Shown piece by piece: positions 17,624 to 27,082 of a stretch of 64,000 bases of DNA (its first letter is position 1; each line of letters starts with the position of its first letter). The translations under genes and the position numbers were made by a program. Location of the stretch: contig NZ_JBIMSN010000106.1 in NCBI RefSeq assembly GCF_043944905.1, forward strand, positions 62,001 through 126,000, read 5' to 3'. The stretch comes from Antrihabitans spumae (GTDB lineage: Bacteria; Actinomycetota; Actinomycetes; Mycobacteriales; Mycobacteriaceae). The notes under the pieces are model-generated. The model saw only the letters and a program-made list of their open reading frames with translations. It searched no databases and was not told where the DNA came from.

Positions 17624-18091
17624 TCAGTGCGCCGGCTCGTCCGGCGGGTCCTCCGGTGCCCTGCAACAGTGTTCGAGCCACAGGGCGGCAAGGACGAGAA
17701 CAACTCCCGCGGCCAGCCCGACGATGGCACCCGTGCTGTCGGCGACGGCTGCGCTCAGCGTGTCTCTCTGCGGAAACACGTAAAGCAGGAAGCCGAGCCA
17801 CACACCGGCACTCGCAGCGCCTACCAGTGCGGACGCCTTGGCGAGTGCTACTGCGCGTGCTGCGGTGATCGGATGCAACTGACGGAGGCCGTCACCGATC
17901 TCGTGGTTGTTGACCCGCGATCGAATGATGAACGCCGCAATAACCTCGACCACGGCGACCGGATACAACGACGCTCCCGCGTAGACCGGAATCGGTGGCA
18001 ACTGGCCGTAGAAGACTCGGACCAGTAGCCACGTCGCCGCGGTGGCAAAGACGAGCAGTACAACGAGGTCGGGGATACGTGTCGGCTTCAT
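17624..18091 (-). CDS. DUF3180 membrane protein
   Basis: A 155-residue protein with four predicted membrane helices (about 7-27, 38-56, 82-105 and 120-143). It fits DUF3180, which is found in actinobacteria between folK and the Rv3604c-like gene. It has a Cys pair (EHCCRAPED) near the C-terminus. Its ATG overlaps the folK stop by three bases, so it is translated with the folate genes. The function is not known. Confidence 0.83.
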   Translation of the reverse strand: MKPTRIPDLVVLLVFATAATWLLVRVFYGQLPPIPVYAGASLYPVAVVEVIAAFIIRSRVNNHEIGDGLRQLHPITAARAVALAKASALVGAASAGVWLGFLLYVFPQRDTLSAAVADSTGAIVGLAAGVVLVLAALWLEHCCRAPEDPPDEPAH

Positions 18092-18600
18092 CACTGCGTT
18101 CGTTTCAGGACGAATTCGGTCGTTCCTACACCCGCACGTTCGGCGTCGGGCAGACCAGCTAGTAGCTGCGTGAGTGGTGTGGCAACGCCGCCGACGTCGA
18201 GAACGCCGTCCGGTTCGACGTCGATCCATGGGACGAGGACGAACGCGCGTTCGTGAGCGCGCGGATGTGGCAACGTCAGCTCCGGGTCGTCGCTACGAAT
18301 ATCGTCGCAGGTGACGACGTCGACATCGAGCGTGCGAGGGCCCCACACGACGGTCCGCGTCCTGGCAGCTTCCTGCTCTAGTTGCTGACCGCGGTGCAGC
18401 CAGCCGAGACAATCGACATCGGGATCGTCGACGACGAGTATCGCGTTGAGAAAGTCGTCCTGATCGATCCCACCCCACGGCGCAGTTGTATATACAGGTG
18501 AAACATCGACGACGGCCGCTCCGAAAGCATCGAGAACCGACTGCAGATTCTGCACTCGATCGCCCATGTTGGAACCGATCGACAGCACTGCTCTGCTCAC
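18091..18600 (-). CDS. folK: HPPK, folate synthesis
   Basis: A 169-residue 6-hydroxymethyl-7,8-dihydropterin pyrophosphokinase, which activates the pterin with ATP before DHPS acts. It has the N-terminal AVLSIGSNMGDR, the PVYTTAPWGGIDQDDFLNAI substrate region, the WGPRTLDVDVV magnesium-binding motif, and LPHPRAHERAFVLVPW. It starts with GTG at 18600 and overlaps folB by four bases. Confidence 0.95.
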   Translation of the reverse strand: MSRAVLSIGSNMGDRVQNLQSVLDAFGAAVVDVSPVYTTAPWGGIDQDDFLNAILVVDDPDVDCLGWLHRGQQLEQEAARTRTVVWGPRTLDVDVVTCDDIRSDDPELTLPHPRAHERAFVLVPWIDVEPDGVLDVGGVATPLTQLLAGLPDAERAGVGTTEFVLKRTQ

Positions 18601-18998
18601 TCGAGCAGTCCTGGATCGTCGGTGCTGCGGCGAGCGCCCTTGCGAGATCGACGAGCGACGACGCGGACATCGGCAAAGGTAAGCGGGATCGGCGCGGCCG
18701 GTTTGTGCAGCATGACCTCGACAGCGTGCACAAGTTCGAGCGTCATGACGTCCTCGGCGATCTCGACGGCAACCGTCTCGATCAGATTCCGAGGCGGACC
18801 TGCCACGATCGCGGCCGCACGAGCAGCAAGACCGCCGTAGTCGACGGTGGCGGCGAGGTCGTCGGTGACCGCTGCGTGCGACATGTCCAACCAGACTGTG
18901 ATGTCGACAAGAAACAGCTGGCCGTCACGGCGTTCGTGGTCGAACACCCCGTGGTGGCCGAATACCTCGAGGCCGACGAGTTCGATGCGATCAGACAT
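18597..18998 (-). CDS. folB: Dihydroneopterin aldolase
   Basis: A 133-residue aldolase converting 7,8-dihydroneopterin to 6-hydroxymethyl-dihydropterin. The family start DRIELVGLEVFGHHGVFDHER is present. The DYGGLAARAAAIV segment, the catalytic Glu in NLIETVAVEIA and the HKPAAPIPL lysine region follow. The ATG at 18998 overlaps the folP end by eight bases. The C-terminal 20 residues (RSRKGARRS) are basic and outside the usual domain. Confidence 0.95.
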   Translation of the reverse strand: MSDRIELVGLEVFGHHGVFDHERRDGQLFLVDITVWLDMSHAAVTDDLAATVDYGGLAARAAAIVAGPPRNLIETVAVEIAEDVMTLELVHAVEVMLHKPAAPIPLTFADVRVVARRSRKGARRSTDDPGLLE

Positions 18999-19854
18999 GG
19001 TTCGCGCCTTCCCCAGCGGCACGCCAGGCGGCGCTGACCCGCAGCGCATCGACTGTGCCTGCGACGTCGTGGACCCGAACGCCCCACGCGCCGTTGACCG
19101 CTGCCAGTGCCGACACGACAGCCGTCGCTGTCTCGCGGCCGTCGGGGGGCCGAATCACCCCGTCTTCGGCAAGCAGGCTGCCGAGAAAACGTTTCCTCGA
19201 CGCACCGATCAAGATCGGGAAACCAAGCTCGGTGAGCTCGGGCAATGCGGCTAGCAGAGCCCAGTTGTGGTCGGCATTCTTCGCGAATCCGAGGCCGGGA
19301 TCGAGCACGATCGCAGTCGGATCCACTCCCGCTTCAACGGCCGAATCGACCTGTACCAGCAGTTCTGCACGGACCTCGGCGACAACATCGTCGTAGTGTT
19401 CAGCGGAACCGGTGTGGACATAGTCCGCCGCCGACCGCCAATGCATCAGGATCCATGGCACCTTCGCCGCCGCGACGACGGTCTTCATCGCAGCATCCGC
19501 CCGGCCCCCCGATACGTCGTTGACCACCGAAGCACCGGCGGAAATCGCAGCGGCGGCGACCGACGACCGCATCGTGTCGACGCTGACACGGATGCCGGCT
19601 GCAACCAAATCTTCGATCACAGGGACGATTCGCGCTGCTTCGACAGCTGGATCGACGCGTGCGGCTCCTGGCCGCGTCGACTCGCCGCCGACATCGATGA
19701 TGTCGGCGCCTGCTTCCGCGAGCTCGACCCCGTGCGCAATCGCGGCGTCGTGATCGAGATAACGGCCACCGTCGGAAAACGAATCACTCGTCACGTTCAG
19801 AACACCCATCACGACGAGACCACGATCGTGGCGCGCCGCGGGCAGGGCGCTCAC
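18991..19854 (-). CDS. folP: Dihydropteroate synthase
   Basis: A 287-residue TIM-barrel enzyme joining p-aminobenzoate to the pterin pyrophosphate; it is the sulfonamide target. The signatures are VMGVLNVTSDSFSDGG, DIIDVGGESTRPG, SVDTMRSSVA, VNDVSGG, DPGLGFAKN and GASRKRF. The GTG at 19854 overlaps the folE stop (GTGA) and gives a standard N-terminus; longer in-frame versions would lie inside folE. It is the functional DHPS type by its intact loops. Confidence 0.96.
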   Translation of the reverse strand: MSALPAARHDRGLVVMGVLNVTSDSFSDGGRYLDHDAAIAHGVELAEAGADIIDVGGESTRPGAARVDPAVEAARIVPVIEDLVAAGIRVSVDTMRSSVAAAAISAGASVVNDVSGGRADAAMKTVVAAAKVPWILMHWRSAADYVHTGSAEHYDDVVAEVRAELLVQVDSAVEAGVDPTAIVLDPGLGFAKNADHNWALLAALPELTELGFPILIGASRKRFLGSLLAEDGVIRPPDGRETATAVVSALAAVNGAWGVRVHDVAGTVDALRVSAAWRAAGEGANHV

Positions 19855-20486
19855 TTGCGAAACATCAGGTCCAGGGCCTCGGATCGTGAGGCCGCGCTCG
19901 ACTGGAAGAGTCCACGCACCGCCGAGGTCGTTGTACTTGCTCCTGGCTTGCGAATTCCGCGCATCGCCATGCATAGATGCTCGGCCTCGACCACGACGAT
20001 CGCTCCGCGGGGATCCAACTTCCGCATCAGAGCATCGGCGATCTGACTCGTCAGCCGTTCCTGGACCTGCGGTCGTTTCGCGTACAGGTCGACAACGCGC
20101 GCAATCTTCGACAGCCCGGTGACGCGGCCGGTGGTGCCGGGGATGTACCCGACGTGCGCGACCCCATGGAACGCGACGAGGTGATGCTCGCAGGTCGAGT
20201 ACAGCGGGATGTCGCGGACCAGCACCAACTCCTGGTGACCTTCGTCGAACGTGGTGTTGAGAACTTCTGCAGGTTCGACGAAGAGGCCTGCGAACATTTC
20301 GCGGTAGGCACGAGCGACCCGCGCAGGCGTGTCTTTCAGTCCTTCGCGATCCGGATCCTCGCCGACCGCCAGCAACAGCTCACGTACGGCGGCTTCGGCC
20401 CGCGGCTGATCGAAAGGATTGCCGGTCTGCAGTGCCTCGGCGAATTCCCCGGCGTTGCCGTTGCCATCGAGCTGCTCGAGCGCCAA
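19851..20486 (-). CDS. folE: GTP cyclohydrolase I
   Basis: A 211-residue enzyme opening GTP to dihydroneopterin triphosphate, the first folate step. Zinc and substrate motifs are clear: STCEHHLVAFHG, HVGYIPG, GLSKIARVVDLYAKRPQVQERL and EHLCMAMRG. The start is TTG at 20486; GGAGG lies nine bases upstream and no other in-frame start is near. It is the first folate gene after ftsH, about 115 bases downstream of the ftsH stop. Confidence 0.95.
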   Translation of the reverse strand: MALEQLDGNGNAGEFAEALQTGNPFDQPRAEAAVRELLLAVGEDPDREGLKDTPARVARAYREMFAGLFVEPAEVLNTTFDEGHQELVLVRDIPLYSTCEHHLVAFHGVAHVGYIPGTTGRVTGLSKIARVVDLYAKRPQVQERLTSQIADALMRKLDPRGAIVVVEAEHLCMAMRGIRKPGASTTTSAVRGLFQSSAASRSEALDLMFRK

Positions 20487-20600
20487 GTGACACCACCTCC
20501 AGTTTGTGGCTCCCCTTCGGCGTCAGGGCCTGTCGTCAGGCCGAGCATCCGACGGTCGAGCATTCGAATAGAGCCCTGCGGCTAAACCCTAGGCCGGACC

Positions 20601-22943
20601 CTAATGGCGCCCGTTCGGGCCTTCCCAGGATTCAGATTCGCCGTTCGGGCCGTATCGATCCGATCCGTCGTGTCGGCCACCTGGCTGCGGATTCCAGGCG
20701 TGCGTCGGTCCGGAAGGACCGTTGCCCTGCGGCGGTCGAGGTGGCTGACCTGGCTGATAGCCATGCTGCCCCGGCGTCCACCGATCCCCCGGTGTCGGAC
20801 CGTGAGGTTCGTCGGTCTCCTGCGGCGGCCAACCGGGCGCCGACCAACCAGCTGGTGCGCCGTAGTCGGGACGCGATGGTTGCGGTGCCTGCCGCTGCGG
20901 CGGACCGTAGCCGCCACCCGGAACCGGCGCAGGCTGGTGATAGCCGTTCGCCGGAGCGTGCCGCGGCAGCTGTGACGGATCGCTCGGCGTCGGTGGCAAC
21001 TCGGGCGGCCACGTCTCGCCACGTTCGGTCGCCAGTTCGCGCGGGGTCTTGACCGGCGGCTTGTCCGACGGCGTACGACCGCCGAAATCGTTGAACGCTG
21101 TGATCCGAGGACGCTTCTCGACGTCGCCGAAGATTTCTTCCAAGTCCTTGCGGTGCAACGTTTCTCGCTCGAGCAGCTCGGTCGCCAAGATATCCAGCAC
21201 GTCGCGGTACTCGTTGAGAATCGCCCAGGCCTCTGTGTGTGCGGCCTCGATCAGGTTGCGCACTTCCTCGTCGATCTCGCGGGCGATCTCGTGCGAGTAA
21301 TCCGGTGCGACACCCATCGACCGACCGAGGAAAGGATCGCCCTGCTCCTGGCCGTAACGGACAGCGCCGAGCTTCGCACTCATGCCGTATTCGGTCACCA
21401 TTGCGCGAGCAATTTTGGTCGCCTGATCGATATCGGACGACGCACCCGTGGTCGGCTCGTGGAACACCAATTCCTCGGCTGCTCGCCCACCCATCGCCAT
21501 GACGAGACGCGCGATCATCTCCGAACGCGTCATCAGGCCCTTGTCGTCTTCGGGCACCGTCATGGCGTGGCCGCCGGTACGACCGCGGGCAAGGATCGTC
21601 ACCTTGTAGACGGGCTCGATGTCAGGCATTGCCCACGCGGCAAGGGTGTGGCCACCCTCGTGATAGGCCGTGATCTTCTTTTCGTGCTCGCTGATGATCC
21701 GGCTCTTGCGACGGGGCCCGCCGATGACTCGGTCGACGGCTTCCTCCAACGCGTCGCCCACGATCACGGTGCCGCCTTCGCGCGCGGTCAGCAATGCGGC
21801 CTCGTTGATCACGTTCGCCAGATCGGCGCCCGACATGCCGACCGTCCGCTTCGCCAAACCGTCGAGGTCTGCGTCGGTGGCTATCGGCTTGCCCTTCGAG
21901 TGCACACGAAGGATCGACCGGCGACCGGCGAGATCGGGATTGCCGACCGGGATCTGGCGATCGAAACGTCCTGGCCGCAGGAGTGCGGGATCGAGGATGT
22001 CGGGACGGTTGGTAGCGGCGATCAGGATGACGCCGGTGCGCTCACCGAAGCCGTCCATCTCGACGAGCAGCTGGTTGAGCGTCTGTTCGCGTTCGTCGTG
22101 CCCACCGCCGAGGCCTGCGCCGCGCTGACGGCCGACCGCATCGATCTCGTCGACGAAAATGATGCAGGGACTGTTCTGTTTCGCCTGTTCGAAAAGGTCA
22201 CGCACTCGCGACGCACCGACACCGACGAACATCTCGACGAAATCGGAGCCGGAGATGGTGAAGAACGGAACGCCTGCCTCGCCTGCGACCGCGCGGGCAA
22301 GAAGTGTTTTACCTGTTCCGGGCGGGCCGTACAGGAGCACGCCCCGTGGAATCTTCGCGCCGAGTGCTTGGTAGCGCGCCGGATTCTGCAGGAAGTCCTT
22401 GATCTCGTAGAGCTCTTCGACAGCTTCGTCGGCACCGGCGACGTCGGAGAACGTCGTCTTCGGCATGTCCTTCGTCAGCTGCTTCGCCTTCGACTTACCG
22501 AAGCCCATCACCCCGCCGCGACCGCCACCCTGCATGCGGCCCATGACGAAGATGAACAGCCCGAGCAGGATCACGAGCGGCAGCACGAACAACAGCAGCG
22601 AGCTGACCCAACTTTCGCCGTTGACCTCGGTGTTGAACTTGGTGGCCCCGGAATCCTGCACAGCGCGGAAGACGTCGCCCGACGCCGCGTTCGGGTACTT
22701 CGCGATGACCTGGGTCTTTCCGTCGGTCGCGTCGTTGCCGTTCTTGAGCTTCAGGCGAATTTGCTGCTCGCGGTCGTCGATCTGCACCTCGTCGACGTTT
22801 TTGTCCTTCAGCTGCGACAGCGCGACGGAGGTGTCCACGTTCTGCCAGCCACGTGTGTCGTTACCGAAGTAGCTGAATGCGTAGACGGCAAGGAGGACGG
22901 CGGCAAGTATCGCCAGGTTTCGAAACACAGTCTTGCGGTTCAT
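20601..22943 (-). CDS. ftsH: ATP-dependent membrane zinc protease FtsH
   Basis: A 780-residue AAA+ protease that degrades membrane and soluble proteins. Two membrane helices (about 8-26 and 114-134) flank a periplasmic domain. Walker A GPPGTGKT is at 206-213, Walker B IIFVDEID at 261-268, the second region of homology AATNRPDILDP ... RPGRFDR near 309-329, and the zinc motif HEGGH at 428-432. The C-terminal 120 residues are Pro/Gly/Gln-rich and disordered, longer than in E. coli but usual in actinobacteria. It is divergent from kinase gene 1, with 252 bases between. Confidence 0.97.
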   Translation of the reverse strand: MNRKTVFRNLAILAAVLLAVYAFSYFGNDTRGWQNVDTSVALSQLKDKNVDEVQIDDREQQIRLKLKNGNDATDGKTQVIAKYPNAASGDVFRAVQDSGATKFNTEVNGESWVSSLLLFVLPLVILLGLFIFVMGRMQGGGRGGVMGFGKSKAKQLTKDMPKTTFSDVAGADEAVEELYEIKDFLQNPARYQALGAKIPRGVLLYGPPGTGKTLLARAVAGEAGVPFFTISGSDFVEMFVGVGASRVRDLFEQAKQNSPCIIFVDEIDAVGRQRGAGLGGGHDEREQTLNQLLVEMDGFGERTGVILIAATNRPDILDPALLRPGRFDRQIPVGNPDLAGRRSILRVHSKGKPIATDADLDGLAKRTVGMSGADLANVINEAALLTAREGGTVIVGDALEEAVDRVIGGPRRKSRIISEHEKKITAYHEGGHTLAAWAMPDIEPVYKVTILARGRTGGHAMTVPEDDKGLMTRSEMIARLVMAMGGRAAEELVFHEPTTGASSDIDQATKIARAMVTEYGMSAKLGAVRYGQEQGDPFLGRSMGVAPDYSHEIAREIDEEVRNLIEAAHTEAWAILNEYRDVLDILATELLERETLHRKDLEEIFGDVEKRPRITAFNDFGGRTPSDKPPVKTPRELATERGETWPPELPPTPSDPSQLPRHAPANGYHQPAPVPGGGYGPPQRQAPQPSRPDYGAPAGWSAPGWPPQETDEPHGPTPGDRWTPGQHGYQPGQPPRPPQGNGPSGPTHAWNPQPGGRHDGSDRYGPNGESESWEGPNGRH

Positions 22944-23195
22944 ACAGCGTCGGCCGCGATGGCCAGTCCTTTCGCGTGAACTCGGATCATCGAGTGTTTC
23001 GGTCTTTCCCGCCGGAGGAAACCAGGTTACCGCGAAGGTTCGGTGTCCAGATAGCAGGCAGTCTCGCCGGATAGGTGCCGCACTCGCTCACGCCTACAAC
23101 GTCCGCGCGATACGAGAGGTTCCCAGCCGGGTTGCGACAGCCCCGATCGCTAGCAATCGCGGTGCAACCTCCCATGCCCGGATAGCATCTGCAGA

Positions 23196-25523
23196 ATGGT
23201 TCCCGGCACCGGGATTCACACCGCTCGATCGACCGAACCGACCGCGGCGTCCGACGCCGCGGAGCCTGTCGGTGGGCAATCGCGGACCGTGCTCGCGGAT
23301 GTCGTCGAGCGTTTCGCCGCCGCCTGGAACGGTCTGACGGCGTCGGATACGCCCCCCGATCTGATCAGTTACGTCCCGCAGTCACCTGCGATCCGCCGCG
23401 TCACGATGATCGAACTCGTCAAGATCGACCTCGAACACCGGTGGCTCGGTGCCGATCGCGGCGGCGAGCGCCACAAACGCCTCGCCGAGTATTGCGATGA
23501 ACTTCCCGAACTGCGTGCGATGCCGCTGCCTCCCGATTTGATCTACGAGGAGTTCATCGTCCGACGCCGCAGCGGGCAATCCGTCGATGCAGCCGAATAC
23601 ACCGAGCAGTTCCCCGACCAGGCCGACGAACTGTCGTCCATCCTGACAACCGGAGATTTCGACGGCACGCTCATAGCGCACTCGGGGAACCCGATTGCAC
23701 TGGACGAAGTCGACGTCGGACAGCGCATCAGCGACTTCGACCTCATGACGAGCCTCGGCCGAGGCGCGTTCGCGAAGGTGTTTCTGGCCAGACAGCGGTC
23801 GATGCAGCGGCTCGTCGCCGTCAAGATTTCCGAGGACCACGGCACCGAACCGCAGACGCTCGCCCAACTCGATCACGACTACATCGTTCGGGTCTTCGAT
23901 CAGCGAGTGCTCGAGGGACGAAAGCTGCGGCTGCTGTACATGCAGTACGTTCCCGGCGGAACGTTGCTCGACGTCCTGAAGAAGGTTCGTACGACACCGG
24001 TCGAACAGCGGTCGGGGCGCTTGCTTTTGGACGTGATCGACGCGGGCCTCGCCGACAAGGGCGAGATCCGCCCGAGTGAGCCAGGCGTTCGAACGGAGCT
24101 GGCCGAACTCTCCTGGCCCGAGACCGTTGCGTGGCTCGGTCGTCGGTTGGCGGACGCGCTCGACTACGCGGGCCGCCACGGCGTGCTGCATCGTGACGTC
24201 AAACCGGCGAACGTTCTGCTGACGGCCGAAGGGGTACCGAAGCTTGCCGACTTCAACATCAGTTTCAGCGGCAACGTGTCGGGGTCGAGTCCGGTCGCCT
24301 ACTTCGGCGGGTCACTGGCGTACATGTCGCCGGAGCAGCTTTCCGTCGTGCAACCCGACTCCGGGGTTACAGCCGCCGATCTGGACACGCGCAGCGATCT
24401 GTACTCGTTGGCTGTGGTGCTGTGGGAACTCCTTACGGGCGTCAAGCCGTTCGATGACAGCGACATCGCGCAGGCAGGTGACCGAACCACACTCGAAGCG
24501 ATGCTGCGGCGCCGCCGCGACGGACGTCATCCCGCTCCCGAAGATCTCCCCGCCGATTGCCCGACGGCCCTGCGTCGAGTGCTGCTGAAAGCGCTGGCAC
24601 CCGAGCCCGCGGATCGTTGGTCCACCGGAAACGAGATGGCTCAGCAACTCGACGTGTGCCTCGACGCGCATGCCCGGGATCTCGTAGATCCGCCCCCGCG
24701 CAGTTGGCGACTGCGGTTGCGTTTGTGGGCGTTACCGGTGATGGCGCTCGCGATCGCCGTTCCCAATGCGCTTGCGATCGCCTACGGCTACAACCACAAC
24801 GCCACGCTGATCATCAGCAAACTCGATGACGATGCGCAACAACGCTTTACCCAGCTGACCCTGTGGACGTACTCGATCGCGTTTCTGCTCGGCTTCATTG
24901 CGACGAACGTCTTCCTGTATCACCTCTGGTTCGTCTCACTCGGTCTACGGAAAGGCCGGTCCTACGACGCCGCGGCCCTGGCCAGAGCGCGTGCGGACAC
25001 GTTGCGGCTCGGTCATCGAAATGCGTTGGCTTGCTTCTGTTTATGGGTGATCGCCGGCATCGGGGTGCCGGTCACACTCGCGGTCACCGGCACCGAGATC
25101 GCCACCGGCACCTACATCCACTTCTTCGCGACGCAGATCGTATGCGGCGCGATCGCCGTGGCCTACCCGTTCTTCCTCGTCAACTTCTACGCCGTGCGGT
25201 GTCTGTATCCGATCTTCCTGCCGCACGGTGCCATCAGCGACGACGACGCGACGATGCTGCGCCTACTCGATCGGCGCAGCACCTTCTACCTCGCCATCGC
25301 CGCGGCCGTGCCGCTGATAGGCGTTGCGGGAGCGACGTTCATTCCGCCCGACGATCTGGCCGACGTGATCGTTCCTATCCGGGTTCTGTGCGTCGGAAGC
25401 GCGATTGCGTTCGTCGGCGTCTACTGGGTGTTCCGGACGCTCGAAAACGATCTGCGCGCGCTCGAAAGGGTCGCGTCCTCGAGCCCTCCCAACGCGCCTG
25501 CCAACCCATCGACCGACACGTAG
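23196..25523 (+). CDS. DFN-type membrane Ser/Thr kinase, paralogue 1
   Basis: 775 residues in three parts. The N-terminal helical region (about 30-150) contains IRRVTMIELVKIDLEHRW, YCDELPELR and YTEQFPDQADELSSIL, a style seen in planctomycete and myxobacterial kinases. The kinase domain (about 180-495) has the glycine loop GRGAFAKVF, Lys210, HRD 332-334 and a roughly 45-residue insertion between the hinge and the catalytic loop. It reads DFN (352-354) where most kinases have DFG, and SPE near 378-380. The C-terminal part (510-745) has six predicted membrane helices and no extracellular sensor domain. The Mg-binding Asp is kept, so activity is likely. It stands alone between ftsH and DUF2277. 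Confidence 0.88.
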   Translation: MVPGTGIHTARSTEPTAASDAAEPVGGQSRTVLADVVERFAAAWNGLTASDTPPDLISYVPQSPAIRRVTMIELVKIDLEHRWLGADRGGERHKRLAEYCDELPELRAMPLPPDLIYEEFIVRRRSGQSVDAAEYTEQFPDQADELSSILTTGDFDGTLIAHSGNPIALDEVDVGQRISDFDLMTSLGRGAFAKVFLARQRSMQRLVAVKISEDHGTEPQTLAQLDHDYIVRVFDQRVLEGRKLRLLYMQYVPGGTLLDVLKKVRTTPVEQRSGRLLLDVIDAGLADKGEIRPSEPGVRTELAELSWPETVAWLGRRLADALDYAGRHGVLHRDVKPANVLLTAEGVPKLADFNISFSGNVSGSSPVAYFGGSLAYMSPEQLSVVQPDSGVTAADLDTRSDLYSLAVVLWELLTGVKPFDDSDIAQAGDRTTLEAMLRRRRDGRHPAPEDLPADCPTALRRVLLKALAPEPADRWSTGNEMAQQLDVCLDAHARDLVDPPPRSWRLRLRLWALPVMALAIAVPNALAIAYGYNHNATLIISKLDDDAQQRFTQLTLWTYSIAFLLGFIATNVFLYHLWFVSLGLRKGRSYDAAALARARADTLRLGHRNALACFCLWVIAGIGVPVTLAVTGTEIATGTYIHFFATQIVCGAIAVAYPFFLVNFYAVRCLYPIFLPHGAISDDDATMLRLLDRRSTFYLAIAAAVPLIGVAGATFIPPDDLADVIVPIRVLCVGSAIAFVGVYWVFRTLENDLRALERVASSSPPNAPANPSTDT

Positions 25524-25532
25524 GCTGAAAAC

Positions 25533-25820
25533 ATGTGCCGAAACATCACCGCACTACGCGGACTGGAGCCACCTGCGACGCAGGACGAGATCACCGCGGC
25601 AGCGCTGCAATACGTTCGCAAGGTTGGTGGTCTGTCCTCCATCTCGGCGAACAACAAGGCTGCCGTCGATGTGGCCGTAGCGGAGATCGCCGCGATCACC
25701 GCTCGCCTGCTCGACGACCTGCCTGCTCGTAAGGTTCCACCCAAGAACGATCCGCCGTTGCGACGTATTCACGCTCGCCAGCACACCCACGCGCACCCGC
25801 ACACGCACACGCACGCCTGA
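25533..25820 (+). CDS. DUF2277 protein with His-rich tail
   Basis: A 95-residue protein of the DUF2277 family, recognisable by MCRNITALRGLEPPAT, the helix ITAAALQYVRKVGGLSS and a second helix ending ITARLLDDLP. The C-terminus is an alternating His tail (HTHAHPHTHTH) encoded by short CAC/GCAC-type repeats and likely to bind metal; many family members end this way. It starts nine bases after kinase 1, in the same direction. No function is known. Confidence 0.82.
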   Translation: MCRNITALRGLEPPATQDEITAAALQYVRKVGGLSSISANNKAAVDVAVAEIAAITARLLDDLPARKVPPKNDPPLRRIHARQHTHAHPHTHTHA

Positions 25821-25837
25821 ATGCTGATACCTGGGCG

Positions 25838-27073
25838 CTAGCCGCTCACCCCGTAGGTTGCAGCGCACGCCAGTGCGGTCTCGAGCTGCAGCCTTCGGCC
25901 TTTGACGTCGTGACCGAGGAGTTCTTCGACTCGCTGGATGCGGTATCTGACGGTGTTCTTGTGGACGCCGAGCACCTTGGCCGCCGCATCCGGACTGCGC
26001 TGGCACTGCAGGTAGACGTGCAGCGTATGCCGCAGGCGCGCCGAGCCGACGTCCAGACCGTCGATGCCTGCGAGCTCGCGAGATATCAACGCGCGCATAC
26101 CTTCTCGATCCGCAGACAGTAGGTGCACCAGCTCCACGTCTCGGTAGTCGGTCAGCCACTCGGACCCACCCGCGCTCTGCGCGACGGCCCGCGCCGCGAC
26201 AGCCTCGCGGTGGCTGCGGCGAAAACCGGCAACACCGGTTCCCCAGCCACCGAGTGCGACGCGAATCGAGCTGTCTGCCAACCGATCGGAGCGCAGGTCG
26301 ACCAGATCCGTCGCCGAATCGAACGCCAGCCAGGCCCACAATCCCCGCGCACCCGATGGCACCGTCAGCTTGTTGGTCGCACCTACCCGCTCTGCGATCG
26401 ACGCCGCGACGCGATCCAGCGCGGTGATCACGTCGCCGTCCGCCGCAGCGTCGTCGGACCAGACGACAAACGCGACATGGCGTCCGGGGAGTCGATAGCC
26501 GAGCCGCCTCGACGCAGTGTCGGTGTCGGTCGCATCGCCCGCAAGGATCGCGCGGACCGTTTCGGCACGGCGGGTGAACACATCGCGCAGGCTCAGTTCC
26601 CGCTCTTCGACGAAGGTATCGGTCAGCAACTCCAGCGAGATACCTAGCCACTTGTTCGCCAACTCGAAAAGGCGAAGGAGAATTGCCCGCTCGAATGTGT
26701 ACGGCAGATCCTGTTCGGTGATCACGTCGGCCATGTACTCGGTGCCCGCCTGCTGACCGGCCCGATAGATATGCATGAGAACACGCAGTTCCAGGCCGCG
26801 CCGCGCGACCGTTCGCGCGAGGGTATGCGCCTCGGGCGGCACGACGACGTTGAATTCGTCGTCCGTGAAGGCAACGAGCAGACTGTGCAACTGCGCTCTG
26901 GTACTAGCTCTCAGATCGTGCTGCAGTTCGCGGTCGGCGAGCCCGGGAACAAGCGCAACAATTCGCGAGTCGAGTCGGTCGACGAGCGGAATCATCCGCT
27001 CGGGATTGAGGTTTTCCGCAACGTAGGCACGCAACCAATCCCTGATCTCGGCCTCCGGCGCGGCGCTCACCAC
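25838..27073 (-). CDS. PucR/CdaR-type transcription regulator
   Basis: A 411-residue regulator. The N-terminal half is helical (RsbR-like/DUF-type sensor, with LRVLMHIYRAGQQAGTEYM). A central degenerate GGDEF-like region (about 190-290) follows. The C-terminal HTH_30 (HTLHVYLQCQRSPDAAAKVLGVHKNTVRYRIQRVEELLG) is typical of PucR/CdaR proteins. The start is GTG at 27073, nine bases after the LysR gene, so the two regulators are probably one operon. Candidate targets are the nearby acyl-CoA genes, but no site is identifiable. Confidence 0.85.
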   Translation of the reverse strand: MVSAAPEAEIRDWLRAYVAENLNPERMIPLVDRLDSRIVALVPGLADRELQHDLRASTRAQLHSLLVAFTDDEFNVVVPPEAHTLARTVARRGLELRVLMHIYRAGQQAGTEYMADVITEQDLPYTFERAILLRLFELANKWLGISLELLTDTFVEERELSLRDVFTRRAETVRAILAGDATDTDTASRRLGYRLPGRHVAFVVWSDDAAADGDVITALDRVAASIAERVGATNKLTVPSGARGLWAWLAFDSATDLVDLRSDRLADSSIRVALGGWGTGVAGFRRSHREAVAARAVAQSAGGSEWLTDYRDVELVHLLSADREGMRALISRELAGIDGLDVGSARLRHTLHVYLQCQRSPDAAAKVLGVHKNTVRYRIQRVEELLGHDVKGRRLQLETALACAATYGVSG

Positions 27074-27082
27074 GATGAGCGC

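Noticed and set aside
21153..22979. 608-codon plus-strand open frame opposite ftsH
   Set aside because: ftsH on the minus strand has all AAA+ and protease motifs; the opposite frame resembles nothing and is a codon-bias artefact.
25740..25820. CAC/GCAC-rich short repeats considered as a simple-sequence or regulatory repeat
   Set aside because: They encode the His-rich tail common in DUF2277 proteins.
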